Source of the DNA: Micromonospora saelicesensis
GTDB taxonomy: Bacteria; Actinomycetota; Actinomycetes; Mycobacteriales; Micromonosporaceae
NCBI RefSeq assembly: GCF_900091575.1
Contig: NZ_FMCR01000003.1
Coordinates: 1,030,434 to 1,094,433 of the forward strand
Length of the DNA: 64,000 nt
Reading direction: 5' to 3'
Part shown: piece after piece, positions 44,857-52,370 of the stretch
How positions within the stretch are numbered: position 1 is the stretch's first letter
Layout of the letters: every line of letters starts with the position of its first letter
Notes under the pieces: model-generated
Seen by the model: only the letters and a program-made list of their open reading frames with translations
Databases searched by the model: none
Told to the model about the DNA's origin: nothing
Translations under genes and position numbers: made by a program

Positions 44857-44914
44857 TCGCCGGGCACTCGGAGTTCGACCTGGTCGCCGCCGCACACAGC
44901 CAGGCCGGGCATCG
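44815..44914 (+). pseudogene. argC: argC 5' fragment (scar)
   Basis: These 100 bases match 50,222-50,324 of the intact argC, differing at about seven positions and by a three-base deletion. The argC start codon, its first seven or so codons and its promoter are missing. The stop of the 988-residue gene lies within it, out of the argC frame. At its right end it runs straight into pheT sequence. Confidence 0.9.
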
Positions 44915-44984
44915 GACCGGACGCTCAACGTCGAGGAGGTGGTCGCGGCGGAGCCCCTCGGCGCCACCCTGCGGCGGCGCCTGA
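44907..44984 (+). pseudogene. pheT: pheT 3' fragment (scar)
   Basis: These 78 bases match the last 104 bases of pheT (38,998-39,101), including its TGA, after removal of 27 bases between two GTCGCGGC repeats (39,033 and 39,060) and one inserted base. The junction with the argC fragment falls in GGGCACCG, an 8-mer present in both parent genes (argC 50,317-50,324; pheT 38,998-39,005), here GGGCATCG. Confidence 0.88.
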
Positions 44985-44994
44985 CGGAGTCGAC

Positions 44995-45027
44995 GGGCGT
45001 CCTCCTGCGGACGGCAGGAGGACGCCC
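44995..45027. terminator. Terminator of the Crp-family gene (and of the lost pheT copy)
   Basis: GGGCGTCCTCCTGC (44995-45008) pairs perfectly with GCAGGAGGACGCCC (45014-45027), loop of five. It ends the minus-strand regulator and would also have served a pheT gene ending at 44,984. Confidence 0.85.
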
Positions 45028-45741
45028 TCAGTCGTCGCTGGATTCCAGGTTGCCGAGCTTCCGCAGGCTTGGCAGATCGCGGACGGTGATCCGGCGGTAA
45101 TCGGTGTCGACCAGTCCGTCTGTCCGTAGCTCCCGCAGCGCCTTCTGAATGGAGGTCTCGGAGGCGCCACAGATGGTCGCCAGGTCGGGCTGCGTGAGTC
45201 GGACGTCGATGATGATGCCATCGGGCCCTTGTCGACCATGGGTCCGGCAAAGTTCCGCGATCACTCGGGCGACACGCAGTTTCACCGGGTATGACGTGAA
45301 GTCGATCCGCCGTCGATTGGACCAGCGCAGCCGGTCGGACACCATCGCGGCGAGTTCAAGGGCGGCGTCTGGATGTTCCTTCAGGAACCGCTTGAACCGG
45401 TCCGGCTGGATCACGCTGTACCTTGCGGGCCCGCAGGTCGTGACGGTTGCGGAGCGGGGTGCGTTGTTTAGCGCCGACATCTCGCCCACGAGATCACCAC
45501 CGACCCGGAGCGACAGCAGGGCGGACCGACCATCCGGCAGCGTGGCAGTAACCTTGGTCAGGCCCTCTTCGAGGAGCACCAGGTGAGACTCCCGTATGCC
45601 CTCGTGGATCACAATCTGCCCGGCGGGAACCTGACGGCGGACGCCCAGCGCCAGGAGCGTCATCCGAACTGGCGGCGCGAGCCGTTGCAGGAACGTGCCG
45701 TAGGGCCACTCGCCACTGGATTGCTCTGGTGGTCGTCGCAT
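45028..45741 (-). CDS. Crp/Fnr-family transcription regulator
   Basis: A 237-residue regulator. The cyclic-nucleotide-binding-like domain (about 20-140) has 'VPAGQIVIHEGIRESHLVLLEEG' region strands and 'GDLVGEMSALNNAPRSATVTT', close to the phosphate-binding cassette of Crp. The C-terminal winged helix has 'LTQPDLATICGASETSIQKALRELRTDGLV'. The start is set at ATG 45741 ('MRRPPEQSSGEWPYGTFLQRL'), with AAGGAGG 12 bases upstream. The frame stays open to ATG 45918 with high third-position GC and would add a membrane helix ('MAVLVLLAVRLLVEIA'), so a membrane-anchored form is possible. It is divergent from the cyclase-homology gene. Confidence 0.85.
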   Translation of the reverse strand: MRRPPEQSSGEWPYGTFLQRLAPPVRMTLLALGVRRQVPAGQIVIHEGIRESHLVLLEEGLTKVTATLPDGRSALLSLRVGGDLVGEMSALNNAPRSATVTTCGPARYSVIQPDRFKRFLKEHPDAALELAAMVSDRLRWSNRRRIDFTSYPVKLRVARVIAELCRTHGRQGPDGIIIDVRLTQPDLATICGASETSIQKALRELRTDGLVDTDYRRITVRDLPSLRKLGNLESSDD

Positions 45742-46094
45742 CTGCGGCCTCAGCCTCCTTCTCCACTGACAGCGGCCGAAGCGTAGCCGTTCCTGTGCGG
45801 AGCGCGATGCCCCGGTTTCGGTGGCGATTTCGACCAGCAGGCGGACGGCTAACAACACCAGCACAGCCATCGGTGACCATTCGAGGGCTAGGAGCAGCTC
45901 AAAGAGATTCGTCCTCATGCGACAAGGACACCGTCCGGGTGTGTAGCTGACCCCCGAACAGGACGGGATGACTGTTTTTCGACAGCCCGAGATGATGCCG
46001 TACTTCTACGGGATCCCGATCAGTCCCCGACGGTTCGATGGCTCCTGCGGCGCTTGCCCGTGGGGCGAGCCGGGTGACGAAGGGCGGGAACTTG
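45742..46094. promoter_or_regulatory. Divergent control region of cassette B
   Basis: A 353-bp gap between the Crp-type gene and the cyclase-homology gene if the short Crp start is right. It may partly code the N-terminal extension of the regulator (to 45,918). A 68-codon frame at 45,968-46,174 overlaps the next gene and is not convincing. I saw no clear symmetrical Crp site. Confidence 0.35.
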
Positions 46095-46916
46095 ATGCAA
46101 CATCCCGAGCGGCGACTGTTGATCTCCGTAGATATGGAACGGTACAGCCGACGCAGCAACCTGCAACAGTATGAGGCACAACGGCATTTTCGAGAGCTGC
46201 TGCACGAGGCCGCTGGCGCTGTCGGTCTGGACCGTGTGACCTGGACGACGCAGCAGGCGGGCGACGGCGAGCTAGCAATCGTGCCCCGCGAGGTATCCGA
46301 GTCTCGTGTCATCGGTAGGTTCGTGCCGGAGCTGAACCGGCGGCTGCGTAACCACAACAGCAGCCGGCTTCCCGTTGCCCGAATTCGGCTCCGGGTGGCC
46401 GTGCACCAGGGTTTGGTGCACCTGGACGGTGCGAACGGCTTCCCAGGCAACGCCGTCGTTTTCGTCTGTCGCCTGTGCGAAGCCGATCCCGTGAAGAAAG
46501 CCCTGGCGGCCTTTCCCGGGGCCGGGGTGGCGCTGGTGGTCTCGACCGAGATCTTCCGGGACGTGGTCAGCGAGTATCCGGAAGAGATGCGGCCTGAGCG
46601 TTTCGTGCGGGTCGAGGTGGCCCATCCGGACAAGGAATTCCGCGAGTACGCCTGGCTCTGCGTGGTGGACGAGGATCTCGGCGGCGCCTCGGTTCCGGGC
46701 GTCGTGCCGACCGACGGGGAAGGCCCCGCCCAGGCTGCGGAGGAGCCGGCGGACAACGGCGGGGCGGAGGCAGCGAACAGCGCGACAGGTAACGATGGAA
46801 TTCGTACCGGCGATATCCGCGTCAAGGGGCAGAACGCGATCGGCCACGGTGCGACGGCGATCGGCTCGCTCGGTCGCGACGCGAACTTCGGCACGAGGCG
46901 AGGCGATCCCCGATGA
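46095..46916 (+). CDS. Nucleotide-cyclase-homology protein with C-terminal shared motif
   Basis: A 273-residue protein. Residues 7-190 resemble a class III nucleotide cyclase domain as found in many uncharacterised actinobacterial proteins: 'LLISVDMERYS' with metal Asp13, 'QQAGDGELAIVP' with Asp57, and 'LRVAVHQGLVHL' then 'VVFVCRLCEA' for the later strands. The usual substrate Lys and transition-state Asn are not in place, though an Arg is. Residues 195-235 are a flexible Ala/Glu linker. Residues 236-259 ('IRTGDIRVKGQNAIGHGATA' then 'IGSL') match a motif in the next protein. It is likely the effector or signal-making half of a pair. ATG 46095 follows GGGCGGG by six bases. Confidence 0.65.
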   Translation: MQHPERRLLISVDMERYSRRSNLQQYEAQRHFRELLHEAAGAVGLDRVTWTTQQAGDGELAIVPREVSESRVIGRFVPELNRRLRNHNSSRLPVARIRLRVAVHQGLVHLDGANGFPGNAVVFVCRLCEADPVKKALAAFPGAGVALVVSTEIFRDVVSEYPEEMRPERFVRVEVAHPDKEFREYAWLCVVDEDLGGASVPGVVPTDGEGPAQAAEEPADNGGAEAANSATGNDGIRTGDIRVKGQNAIGHGATAIGSLGRDANFGTRRGDPR

Positions 46917-49219
46917 CCGGTCGGCACCCCACTGCCTCCGCTGGGATGGAGTGGGATCTGGAGAACCTTCTGCACGACGTGTCGGAGGCACCGGCCGTCG
47001 ATGACCCGAGTGGTGACGCCGACGATGGTGTGCTGGGCGGATCGCGCGACGGATCAACAGCAACAGGTTCCGACGATGGCGAGGAGAAGCCAGGCCCGGC
47101 AGAGGACCTGCCCGAGGAGCCGCCGGAGGAGGAGGCGGACGAACCTGAGGATCTCCCTGACCCTACCGACGTGCTGCGCGGGCTCGCCGGCCTACTGGGT
47201 AGGTCGAGCATCGACGTCGGCGATGTTCGGGTTCAGGGGCAGAACGCTACCGGACATGGCGCCGTCGCGATTGGGACGGTCAACGTCACCGCTGCGCGAT
47301 CCGACGGCGCTGGGCGCGTCTGGTTCGAAACCCTGGCCGAGGCCAGCGTCCGCGAGATCGCCAGCGGGTACGCGCACACGCCCAGTGATCACCGGCTCGA
47401 CCACCATCTCCAGCACCACCATCTGGTCTGCCTCTCCGGCCCCGTCGGAAGTGGACTGATTACTTCGGCCACCCTGGCGGTGGCTCGGAAACACGGCTTT
47501 GGTCGGGTCCGTGTGCTCGGTGTCGAGCAGTTGTCCGATCTGCTCGGCGCTGAGACGCCATTACCCGCCGGTCATGGCTACGTGCTCCGGCTGAGCGAGG
47601 TCGTACTCCGCGAGGTCGACGGGTTCACACTCGTGGCGCTAGCTGCCAGGGCTGCGACGTCAGGCACGACACTGGTCCTGGCAGGGGACTTCTCCCGACG
47701 GAGACACGACCTCGTCGGCCACGTTGTGGAACACCGTGCAGCCCCGGCGGCTGAGGTATTTCGGGCGCAACTTCGCCATCAACTCAGCGGGCGGTGTGTC
47801 GGCTGGTGCGTGGACACGTGCGACGGGCGTTGCCTGGAGCGGTACGTGGACGTGGACTGCGCCGAACATCCACTGTTGTCGGCTTACCTGGCCGGAGAAC
47901 CCTCACCCAGCGAAGTCCTGAAGGTCGTCGAGACGATCGCTCGGACCGTTCCCAAGGCTGTCACCCTGACCGAGCGGCTGGAGCAGTTTCTGCCGCTTCA
48001 ACTTCGAGAGCGAGCCGTCGAGATCCTCGACCTGCGACGCGGCGGCGATGAGATCGACGGGTTCACCAACGAGGAGGTGCGAGCGTTCCGCCTCTCCTGC
48101 GCCGTGCTTGCCGGCCAGCCCGTGGCCGAGATACACCAGGCAGCTCAACGTCTGGCCCGACTGCACTTTCAGGAAGGGACGTCTAGCGGTGCACCCCTTC
48201 GTGCGTCGGCGATCGAGGCGCTGTTGGGGTCGACACTGAGCCAGGCCGTCACCCGGCTGAACGACGTACGCGTGCCGGGTGGGTGCCGGATCGACTTCCC
48301 GGCGGGGACGGAGCCGCTCAGATCGGCGCTGCTGGAAGTCGCGTGGACTGAATGGTGGTCTCCGGCAGAGCTCCTCGACTGGCTGGCAGACCTGATCCGG
48401 GGAGACCTTCCGGCGGTCCGACAGGCCGCCGCCGGAGCCATCGGCTGGTCGGCGACCCGCGACGTGCAAGCGGCCCTTGACACGGTCGGAGTATTGGCCC
48501 GGGAACGGCGCGCCGGGGTTCGGCAGGCTGCGGCCATCGTCCTGGTCGCCATGGCCATGCAGCCGACGTTGCACCATCGGGTCCGAACCGAACTCGGTAG
48601 GTGGACCGCCGGCCCGGCAGCTCATCTACGCGACACCGTGGCGCGTGCGTACAGCCTGGGGCTGGCCCAGCTCTGGCCGGATGCGGCGTTGGTGCAGTTG
48701 CGCCAGGTGGCGCATGCCCGGATGCAGCGGTGGAACAACTCCGTCGTCCGAGGGCTGGTCGAGGTGTACCGCAATGGTCACGAGGCGAGCGTCGTGCCGG
48801 CGCTGGCGGGTTGGACCGCGTCCGCCGATCCCGAGGTACAACTCCACGCCGCGCGGACTCTGCGGGTGCTCGCGGACCGTTGGGCGGAACCGCCCAGAGA
48901 ACACTGGCCGGAGCTGCTGTACCTGGTCGATCAGGGAACGATTCGTCTGGCCGACCTGGCCGTGCTCTGGGCGACCGCCCTCAGCCTGCCGTGGACGGCA
49001 TACCGCTCGTGGCGGACCCTCGGATTCTGGCTGGACCGGGCGGACCGGCAGCCGGTCGTCGCCGGCCACTGCCTTCAACTCGTGCGTCACGTGATCGCTG
49101 GACAGCCTGCACTGCGTCATCGCCTGGACCATCAGCTCCACCACGTATGGCGTCCCGTGATGCCCCACAACGACCTGCTCGACGACGTGCAACGCCTGAT
49201 CGATGAGGAGACGCCATGA
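46913..49219 (+). CDS. STAND-like protein with broken P-loop and helical repeats
   Basis: A 768-residue protein. Residues 1-90 are acidic and disordered. Residues 100-123 ('IDVGDVRVQGQNATGHGAVA' then 'IGTV') nearly repeat the tail motif of the cyclase-like neighbour, with 16 of 24 positions identical. A P-loop NTPase-like domain follows, but the Walker A reads 'SGPVGSGLITSA' (175-186), with Leu and Ile where Lys and Ser/Thr should be, so ATP hydrolysis is unlikely. From about residue 400 the chain is helical and repeat-like (HEAT-type, 'AVRQAAAGAIGWSATRDVQAA'). A TTA leucine codon is at 47,561. The start ATG overlaps the previous stop (ATGA). It probably senses a cue or scaffolds the cyclase-like partner. 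Confidence 0.65.
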   Translation: MTGRHPTASAGMEWDLENLLHDVSEAPAVDDPSGDADDGVLGGSRDGSTATGSDDGEEKPGPAEDLPEEPPEEEADEPEDLPDPTDVLRGLAGLLGRSSIDVGDVRVQGQNATGHGAVAIGTVNVTAARSDGAGRVWFETLAEASVREIASGYAHTPSDHRLDHHLQHHHLVCLSGPVGSGLITSATLAVARKHGFGRVRVLGVEQLSDLLGAETPLPAGHGYVLRLSEVVLREVDGFTLVALAARAATSGTTLVLAGDFSRRRHDLVGHVVEHRAAPAAEVFRAQLRHQLSGRCVGWCVDTCDGRCLERYVDVDCAEHPLLSAYLAGEPSPSEVLKVVETIARTVPKAVTLTERLEQFLPLQLRERAVEILDLRRGGDEIDGFTNEEVRAFRLSCAVLAGQPVAEIHQAAQRLARLHFQEGTSSGAPLRASAIEALLGSTLSQAVTRLNDVRVPGGCRIDFPAGTEPLRSALLEVAWTEWWSPAELLDWLADLIRGDLPAVRQAAAGAIGWSATRDVQAALDTVGVLARERRAGVRQAAAIVLVAMAMQPTLHHRVRTELGRWTAGPAAHLRDTVARAYSLGLAQLWPDAALVQLRQVAHARMQRWNNSVVRGLVEVYRNGHEASVVPALAGWTASADPEVQLHAARTLRVLADRWAEPPREHWPELLYLVDQGTIRLADLAVLWATALSLPWTAYRSWRTLGFWLDRADRQPVVAGHCLQLVRHVIAGQPALRHRLDHQLHHVWRPVMPHNDLLDDVQRLIDEETP

Positions 49220-50046
49220 TCATGAATCCGCCTGGTGGTCCCGGCACCAGACCACCCGTACCCACCCAGGTGGACCGTCGTCGTTGGTGGCATGTGCTCT
49301 TTCCGCCGGCTGAACTTCCCCTTCCTCCACCCCCACCACCGCCAGTCGTCCCCACCACGGCGACGTTCCGTCAGGACGTCCCGGGGCCGATCCTGGTGCC
49401 GGCCAAGGGGGACGCGTTCGACTTCCGGCTGCACGTCGTTTTCAACTGGACCGCGCAGAACATGGCGTACGAGGAGCTTCGGCTCCGCGCCGAGCGCTAC
49501 CTGGGGTGGGCTGCCGGGATTGTCCGGGAACGGGCGGTGGACTTGGCCCGTGAACACGAGCCTCACCGCTCGCATGATCTTGAGCGTGTGCTGAACGGCC
49601 GTCTCGGTGGTCAGCGTTGGCCACGCGAGGGTGCGGTGCCGCACTTCGGTGTACTCATCCGCGTCAGCCCGGACGAGCGGGTCCGAGAGCGGCTCCGGCC
49701 GTACTGGGAGGATCGGATCAGGCTTGAGTGTGATCATGAGTTGCAGAAGATCAGGGCGACCCAGGCGGACGAGCTGACTCGTCGCTGGTGTGCGGTGCTG
49801 CAGAATCTTGAGGACGATCCGGTGACCTCGCATGCGGCGCGGTTGACTGGTGAGCAGTTCGCCGAGGTGTTCCGCCGGTACGTGGAGGAACGTCGAGAGA
49901 CTGTTCCCGACCTCATCAAGCTGCTCCGTGAGGCGGTGCGTGGACATGGCGATCTCGGTATGGGGCCGAGTGAGTACACGGAGGCATGGGATGCGGCCCT
50001 GAGGACGTACGAGCGTCAGCACGGGTTGTCCGAGCGGGTGAACTGA
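49216..50046 (+). CDS. Proline-rich conserved protein of unknown function
   Basis: A 276-residue protein, third in cassette B, overlapping the STAND-like gene by ATGA. Residues 20-47 contain 'RRRWWHVLFPP' and a run of seven prolines. The central part ('VPAKGDAFDFRLHVVFNWTAQN', about 62-83, here given in two overlapping strands) looks like a beta-rich, possibly band-7-like segment, followed by long charged helices ('EELRLRAERYLGWAAGIVRE', 'REGAVPHF'). No signal peptide or membrane helix is evident. I do not recognise a known enzyme. Its place suggests a partner or adaptor of the two preceding proteins. Confidence 0.6.
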   Translation: MIMNPPGGPGTRPPVPTQVDRRRWWHVLFPPAELPLPPPPPPPVVPTTATFRQDVPGPILVPAKGDAFDFRLHVVFNWTAQNMAYEELRLRAERYLGWAAGIVRERAVDLAREHEPHRSHDLERVLNGRLGGQRWPREGAVPHFGVLIRVSPDERVRERLRPYWEDRIRLECDHELQKIRATQADELTRRWCAVLQNLEDDPVTSHAARLTGEQFAEVFRRYVEERRETVPDLIKLLREAVRGHGDLGMGPSEYTEAWDAALRTYERQHGLSERVN

Positions 50047-50051
50047 CACGC

Positions 50052-50087
50052 GGTGTCCTCTGCCGGGATCGTCTGGCAGAGGACACC
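50052..50087 (+). terminator. Terminator after cassette B
   Basis: GGTGTCCTCTGCC (50052-50064) pairs perfectly with GGCAGAGGACACC (50075-50087), loop of ten. It insulates the arginine operon from cassette B. Confidence 0.85.
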
Positions 50088-50122
50088 AGCGCGTTGGTCG
50101 GCGCGGTTCATCTGTTCATTAC

Positions 50123-50140
50123 CATGCAGTCGCCTGCATG
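50123..50140 (+). promoter_or_regulatory. Candidate ArgR operator (ARG box) upstream of argC
   Basis: CATGCAG (50123-50129), four bases, CTGCATG (50134-50140): a perfect inverted repeat just before the -35. A related half-site, TGCATgaacTTGCA, continues to 50,148. Streptomyces-type ARG boxes are built on similar TGCAT units. ArgR is encoded in the same operon. Confidence 0.55.
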
Positions 50141-50143
50141 AAC

Positions 50144-50172
50144 TTGCACTCGTGAGTCGTCCTTGTTAATCT
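50144..50172 (+). promoter_or_regulatory. Promoter of the arginine operon
   Basis: TTGCAC (50144-50149) and TAATCT (50167-50172) are exactly 17 bases apart. Transcription would start near 50,179, inside a second TGCAT...ATGCG half-palindrome (50177-50190) that may be another ArgR site. Confidence 0.65.
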
Positions 50173-50199
50173 TCGCTGCATAGTCATGCGGAGGTGAGT

Positions 50200-51201
50200 A
50201 TGGGGATCCGAGTCGCGGTCGCCGGAGCGAGCGGGTACGCCGGGGGTGAACTGCTGCGCCTGATCGCCGGGCACCCGGAGTTCGACCTGGTCGCCGCCAC
50301 CGCCCACAGCCAGGCTGGGCACCGCGTCGACGTGGTGCACCCGCAGCTCACCGGGCTCGACCTGGTGCTCGGTGAGACCGATCCGACGATCCTGGCCGAT
50401 GCGGACCTGGTCTTCCTGGCCCTGCCTCACGGCCAGTCGGCGGCTCTCGCGGCCCAGCTTCCGGCCGAGGTGCGGATCGTCGACCTGGGTGCCGACCACC
50501 GGCTCGCCGACCCGTACGCCTGGGCGCAGTACTACGGCGGCACGCACGCCGGGCAGTGGACCTACGGCCTGCCCGAGTTGCCCGGCCAGCGGGAGCTGAT
50601 CGCCGACTCCACCCGGGTGGCGAACACCGGCTGCTACGCCGCCGCGATCACCCTGGCGCTCGCGCCGCTGATCGCCGACGGCGCGGCCAACCCCGCCGAC
50701 GTGGTGGTGGTCGCCGCCTCCGGCACCTCCGGCGCCGGCCGGGCGGCCAAGCCGCACCTGTTGGCCAGCGAGGTGATGGGCGACCTGTCGCCGTACCGGG
50801 TGGGCACCCACCAGCACGTCCCGGAGATCAAGCAGGCCACCGGCGCGACCGGCCTGTCGTTCACCCCGGTCCTGGCGCCGATGCCGCGCGGCATCCTGGC
50901 CACCGTCACCGCGGTGCCGGCGCGCGGCGTCGACCCGCAGGAGGTGCTGGCGCGGGCGTACGCGGACGCGCCGTTCGTGCACGTGCTACCGGCGGGCCGC
51001 TGGCCGCACACCGCCGCCACCCTGGGCTCCAACTCGTGTCACCTACAGGCCACCGTCGACGTCGACTCGGGTCGTCTGATCGTGCTCAGCGCGTTGGACA
51101 ACCTGGGCAAGGGCGCGGCCGGTCAGGCCGTACAGAACGCCAACCTGATGCTCGGCCTGCCGGAGACGACGGGCCTGTCGATGTGGGGAGTCACCCCTTG
51201 A
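50200..51201 (+). CDS. argC: N-acetyl-gamma-glutamyl-phosphate reductase
   Basis: A 333-residue NADPH enzyme of arginine synthesis. 'VAVAGASGYAGGELLRLIAGHPE' (in two adjoining strands) is the nucleotide-binding turn; 'NTGCYAAAI' holds the catalytic Cys, and 'AASGTSGAGR' follows. ATG 50200 has GGAGG five bases before it; GTG 50194 overlaps that site and is less likely. It opens the operon argC-J-B-D-F-R-G-H. A fragment of its 5' part lies 5.4 kb upstream. Confidence 0.96.
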   Translation: MGIRVAVAGASGYAGGELLRLIAGHPEFDLVAATAHSQAGHRVDVVHPQLTGLDLVLGETDPTILADADLVFLALPHGQSAALAAQLPAEVRIVDLGADHRLADPYAWAQYYGGTHAGQWTYGLPELPGQRELIADSTRVANTGCYAAAITLALAPLIADGAANPADVVVVAASGTSGAGRAAKPHLLASEVMGDLSPYRVGTHQHVPEIKQATGATGLSFTPVLAPMPRGILATVTAVPARGVDPQEVLARAYADAPFVHVLPAGRWPHTAATLGSNSCHLQATVDVDSGRLIVLSALDNLGKGAAGQAVQNANLMLGLPETTGLSMWGVTP

Positions 51202-52370
51202 GCGTCACCACCCCTCGGGGGTTCCGGGCGGCCGGTGTGGCCGCCGGCCTCAAGACCAGCGGCGGCGCGGACGTCGCCCTGGTGGTCAACGACGGCCCGG
51301 ACGCCGGAGTGGCCGGTGTCTTCACCACCAACCGGGTCAAGGCCGCGCCGGTGCGCTGGAGCCAGCAGGTCGTGCAGGGCGGTGTGGTCCGCGCCGTGGT
51401 GCTCAACTCCGGTGGCGCCAACGCCTGCACCGGTCCGGCCGGCTTCCAGGACACGCACGCCACCGCCGAGCACACCGCCGCCGTGTTGACCTCGGTCAGC
51501 CCACGGTTGATCCTCGGCGCCGGTGAGGTCGCGGTCTGCTCGACCGGCCTGATCGGTGAGCGGTTGCCGATGCCGAAGCTGCTGCCGGGCGTCCGCTCGG
51601 CGATCCGCGGGCTGTCCCGCGACGGTGGCCCGGCCGCCGCCGAGGCGATCATGACCACGGACACCCGGCCGAAGACCACTGTGGCCCGGGGGAGCGGCTG
51701 GACGGTCGGCGGCATGGCCAAGGGCTCCGGGATGCTCGCGCCCGGGATGGCCACCATGCTGTGCGTGCTGACCACCGACGCGGTGGCCGGGCCGGCGACG
51801 CTGGACGACGCGTTGCGGGCGGCGACCCGGGTCACCTTCGACCGGGTCGACTCGGACGGCTGCATGTCCACCAACGACACGGTGCTGCTGCTGGCCAGCG
51901 GCGCGAGCGGCATCGAGCCGACGCCGGCCGAGCTGGCCGCCGCCGTCACTGCGGCCTGTCACGACCTGGCCCAGCAGTTGGTGGCCGACGCCGAGGGCGC
52001 CACCAAGCAGGTCGCCATCGACGTGGTCGGCGCGGCGGACGAGGACGAGGCGGTCGAGGTCGGCCGTACGGTGGCCCGCAACAACCTGGTCAAGACGGCG
52101 TTGTTCGGCAACGACCCCAACTGGGGTCGGATCCTCGCCGCCGTCGGCACCACCGCTGCCGCGTTCGAGCCGGACGAGGTGGACGTGGCGGTCAACGGGG
52201 TGTGGGTGTGCCGGGGCGGCGCCGCCGCCGAGGACCGCTCGAAGGTCGACCTGACCGGGCGGGACGTGACCATCCGGATCGACCTGCACGCGGGTACGTC
52301 GGCCGCCACGATCTGGACCAACGACCTGTCCCACGCGTACGTGCACGAGAACTCGGCCTATTCGACATGA
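51198..52370 (+). CDS. argJ: Bifunctional ornithine acetyltransferase / N-acetylglutamate synthase
   Basis: A 390-residue self-cleaving enzyme that recycles the acetyl group in arginine synthesis. The cleavage and nucleophile site is 'KGSGMLAPGMATMLCVLTTD' with Thr after Ala-Met-Ala. 'NSGGANACTG' and 'SDGCMSTNDT' are family marks. The likely start is TTG 51198, overlapping the argC TGA (TTGA), since no ATG or GTG lies near the family start 'TTPRGFRAAGVAAGLK'. Confidence 0.93.
   Translation: MSVTTPRGFRAAGVAAGLKTSGGADVALVVNDGPDAGVAGVFTTNRVKAAPVRWSQQVVQGGVVRAVVLNSGGANACTGPAGFQDTHATAEHTAAVLTSVSPRLILGAGEVAVCSTGLIGERLPMPKLLPGVRSAIRGLSRDGGPAAAEAIMTTDTRPKTTVARGSGWTVGGMAKGSGMLAPGMATMLCVLTTDAVAGPATLDDALRAATRVTFDRVDSDGCMSTNDTVLLLASGASGIEPTPAELAAAVTAACHDLAQQLVADAEGATKQVAIDVVGAADEDEAVEVGRTVARNNLVKTALFGNDPNWGRILAAVGTTAAAFEPDEVDVAVNGVWVCRGGAAAEDRSKVDLTGRDVTIRIDLHAGTSAATIWTNDLSHAYVHENSAYST

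Larger units (their letters stand above)
44985..50120. mobile_element. Cassette B inserted between a pheT end and argC
   Basis: One minus-strand regulator and three overlapping plus-strand genes, bounded on the left by the pheT fragment and terminator, and on the right by a terminator and the argC promoter. As with cassette A, there is no recombinase. The left border reproduces what a normal pheT downstream region would look like, so B was once the only insert at this site. Confidence 0.5.

Noticed and set aside
45968..46174. A 68-codon frame between the Crp-type and cyclase-homology genes
   Set aside because: It overlaps the well-placed start of the cyclase-homology gene by 80 bases and resembles nothing; not reported as a gene.
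39102..50199. Integrative element inserted at a tRNA gene
   Set aside because: No tRNA, no integrase or transposase and no flanking direct repeats; the scar instead points to microhomology-mediated joining.
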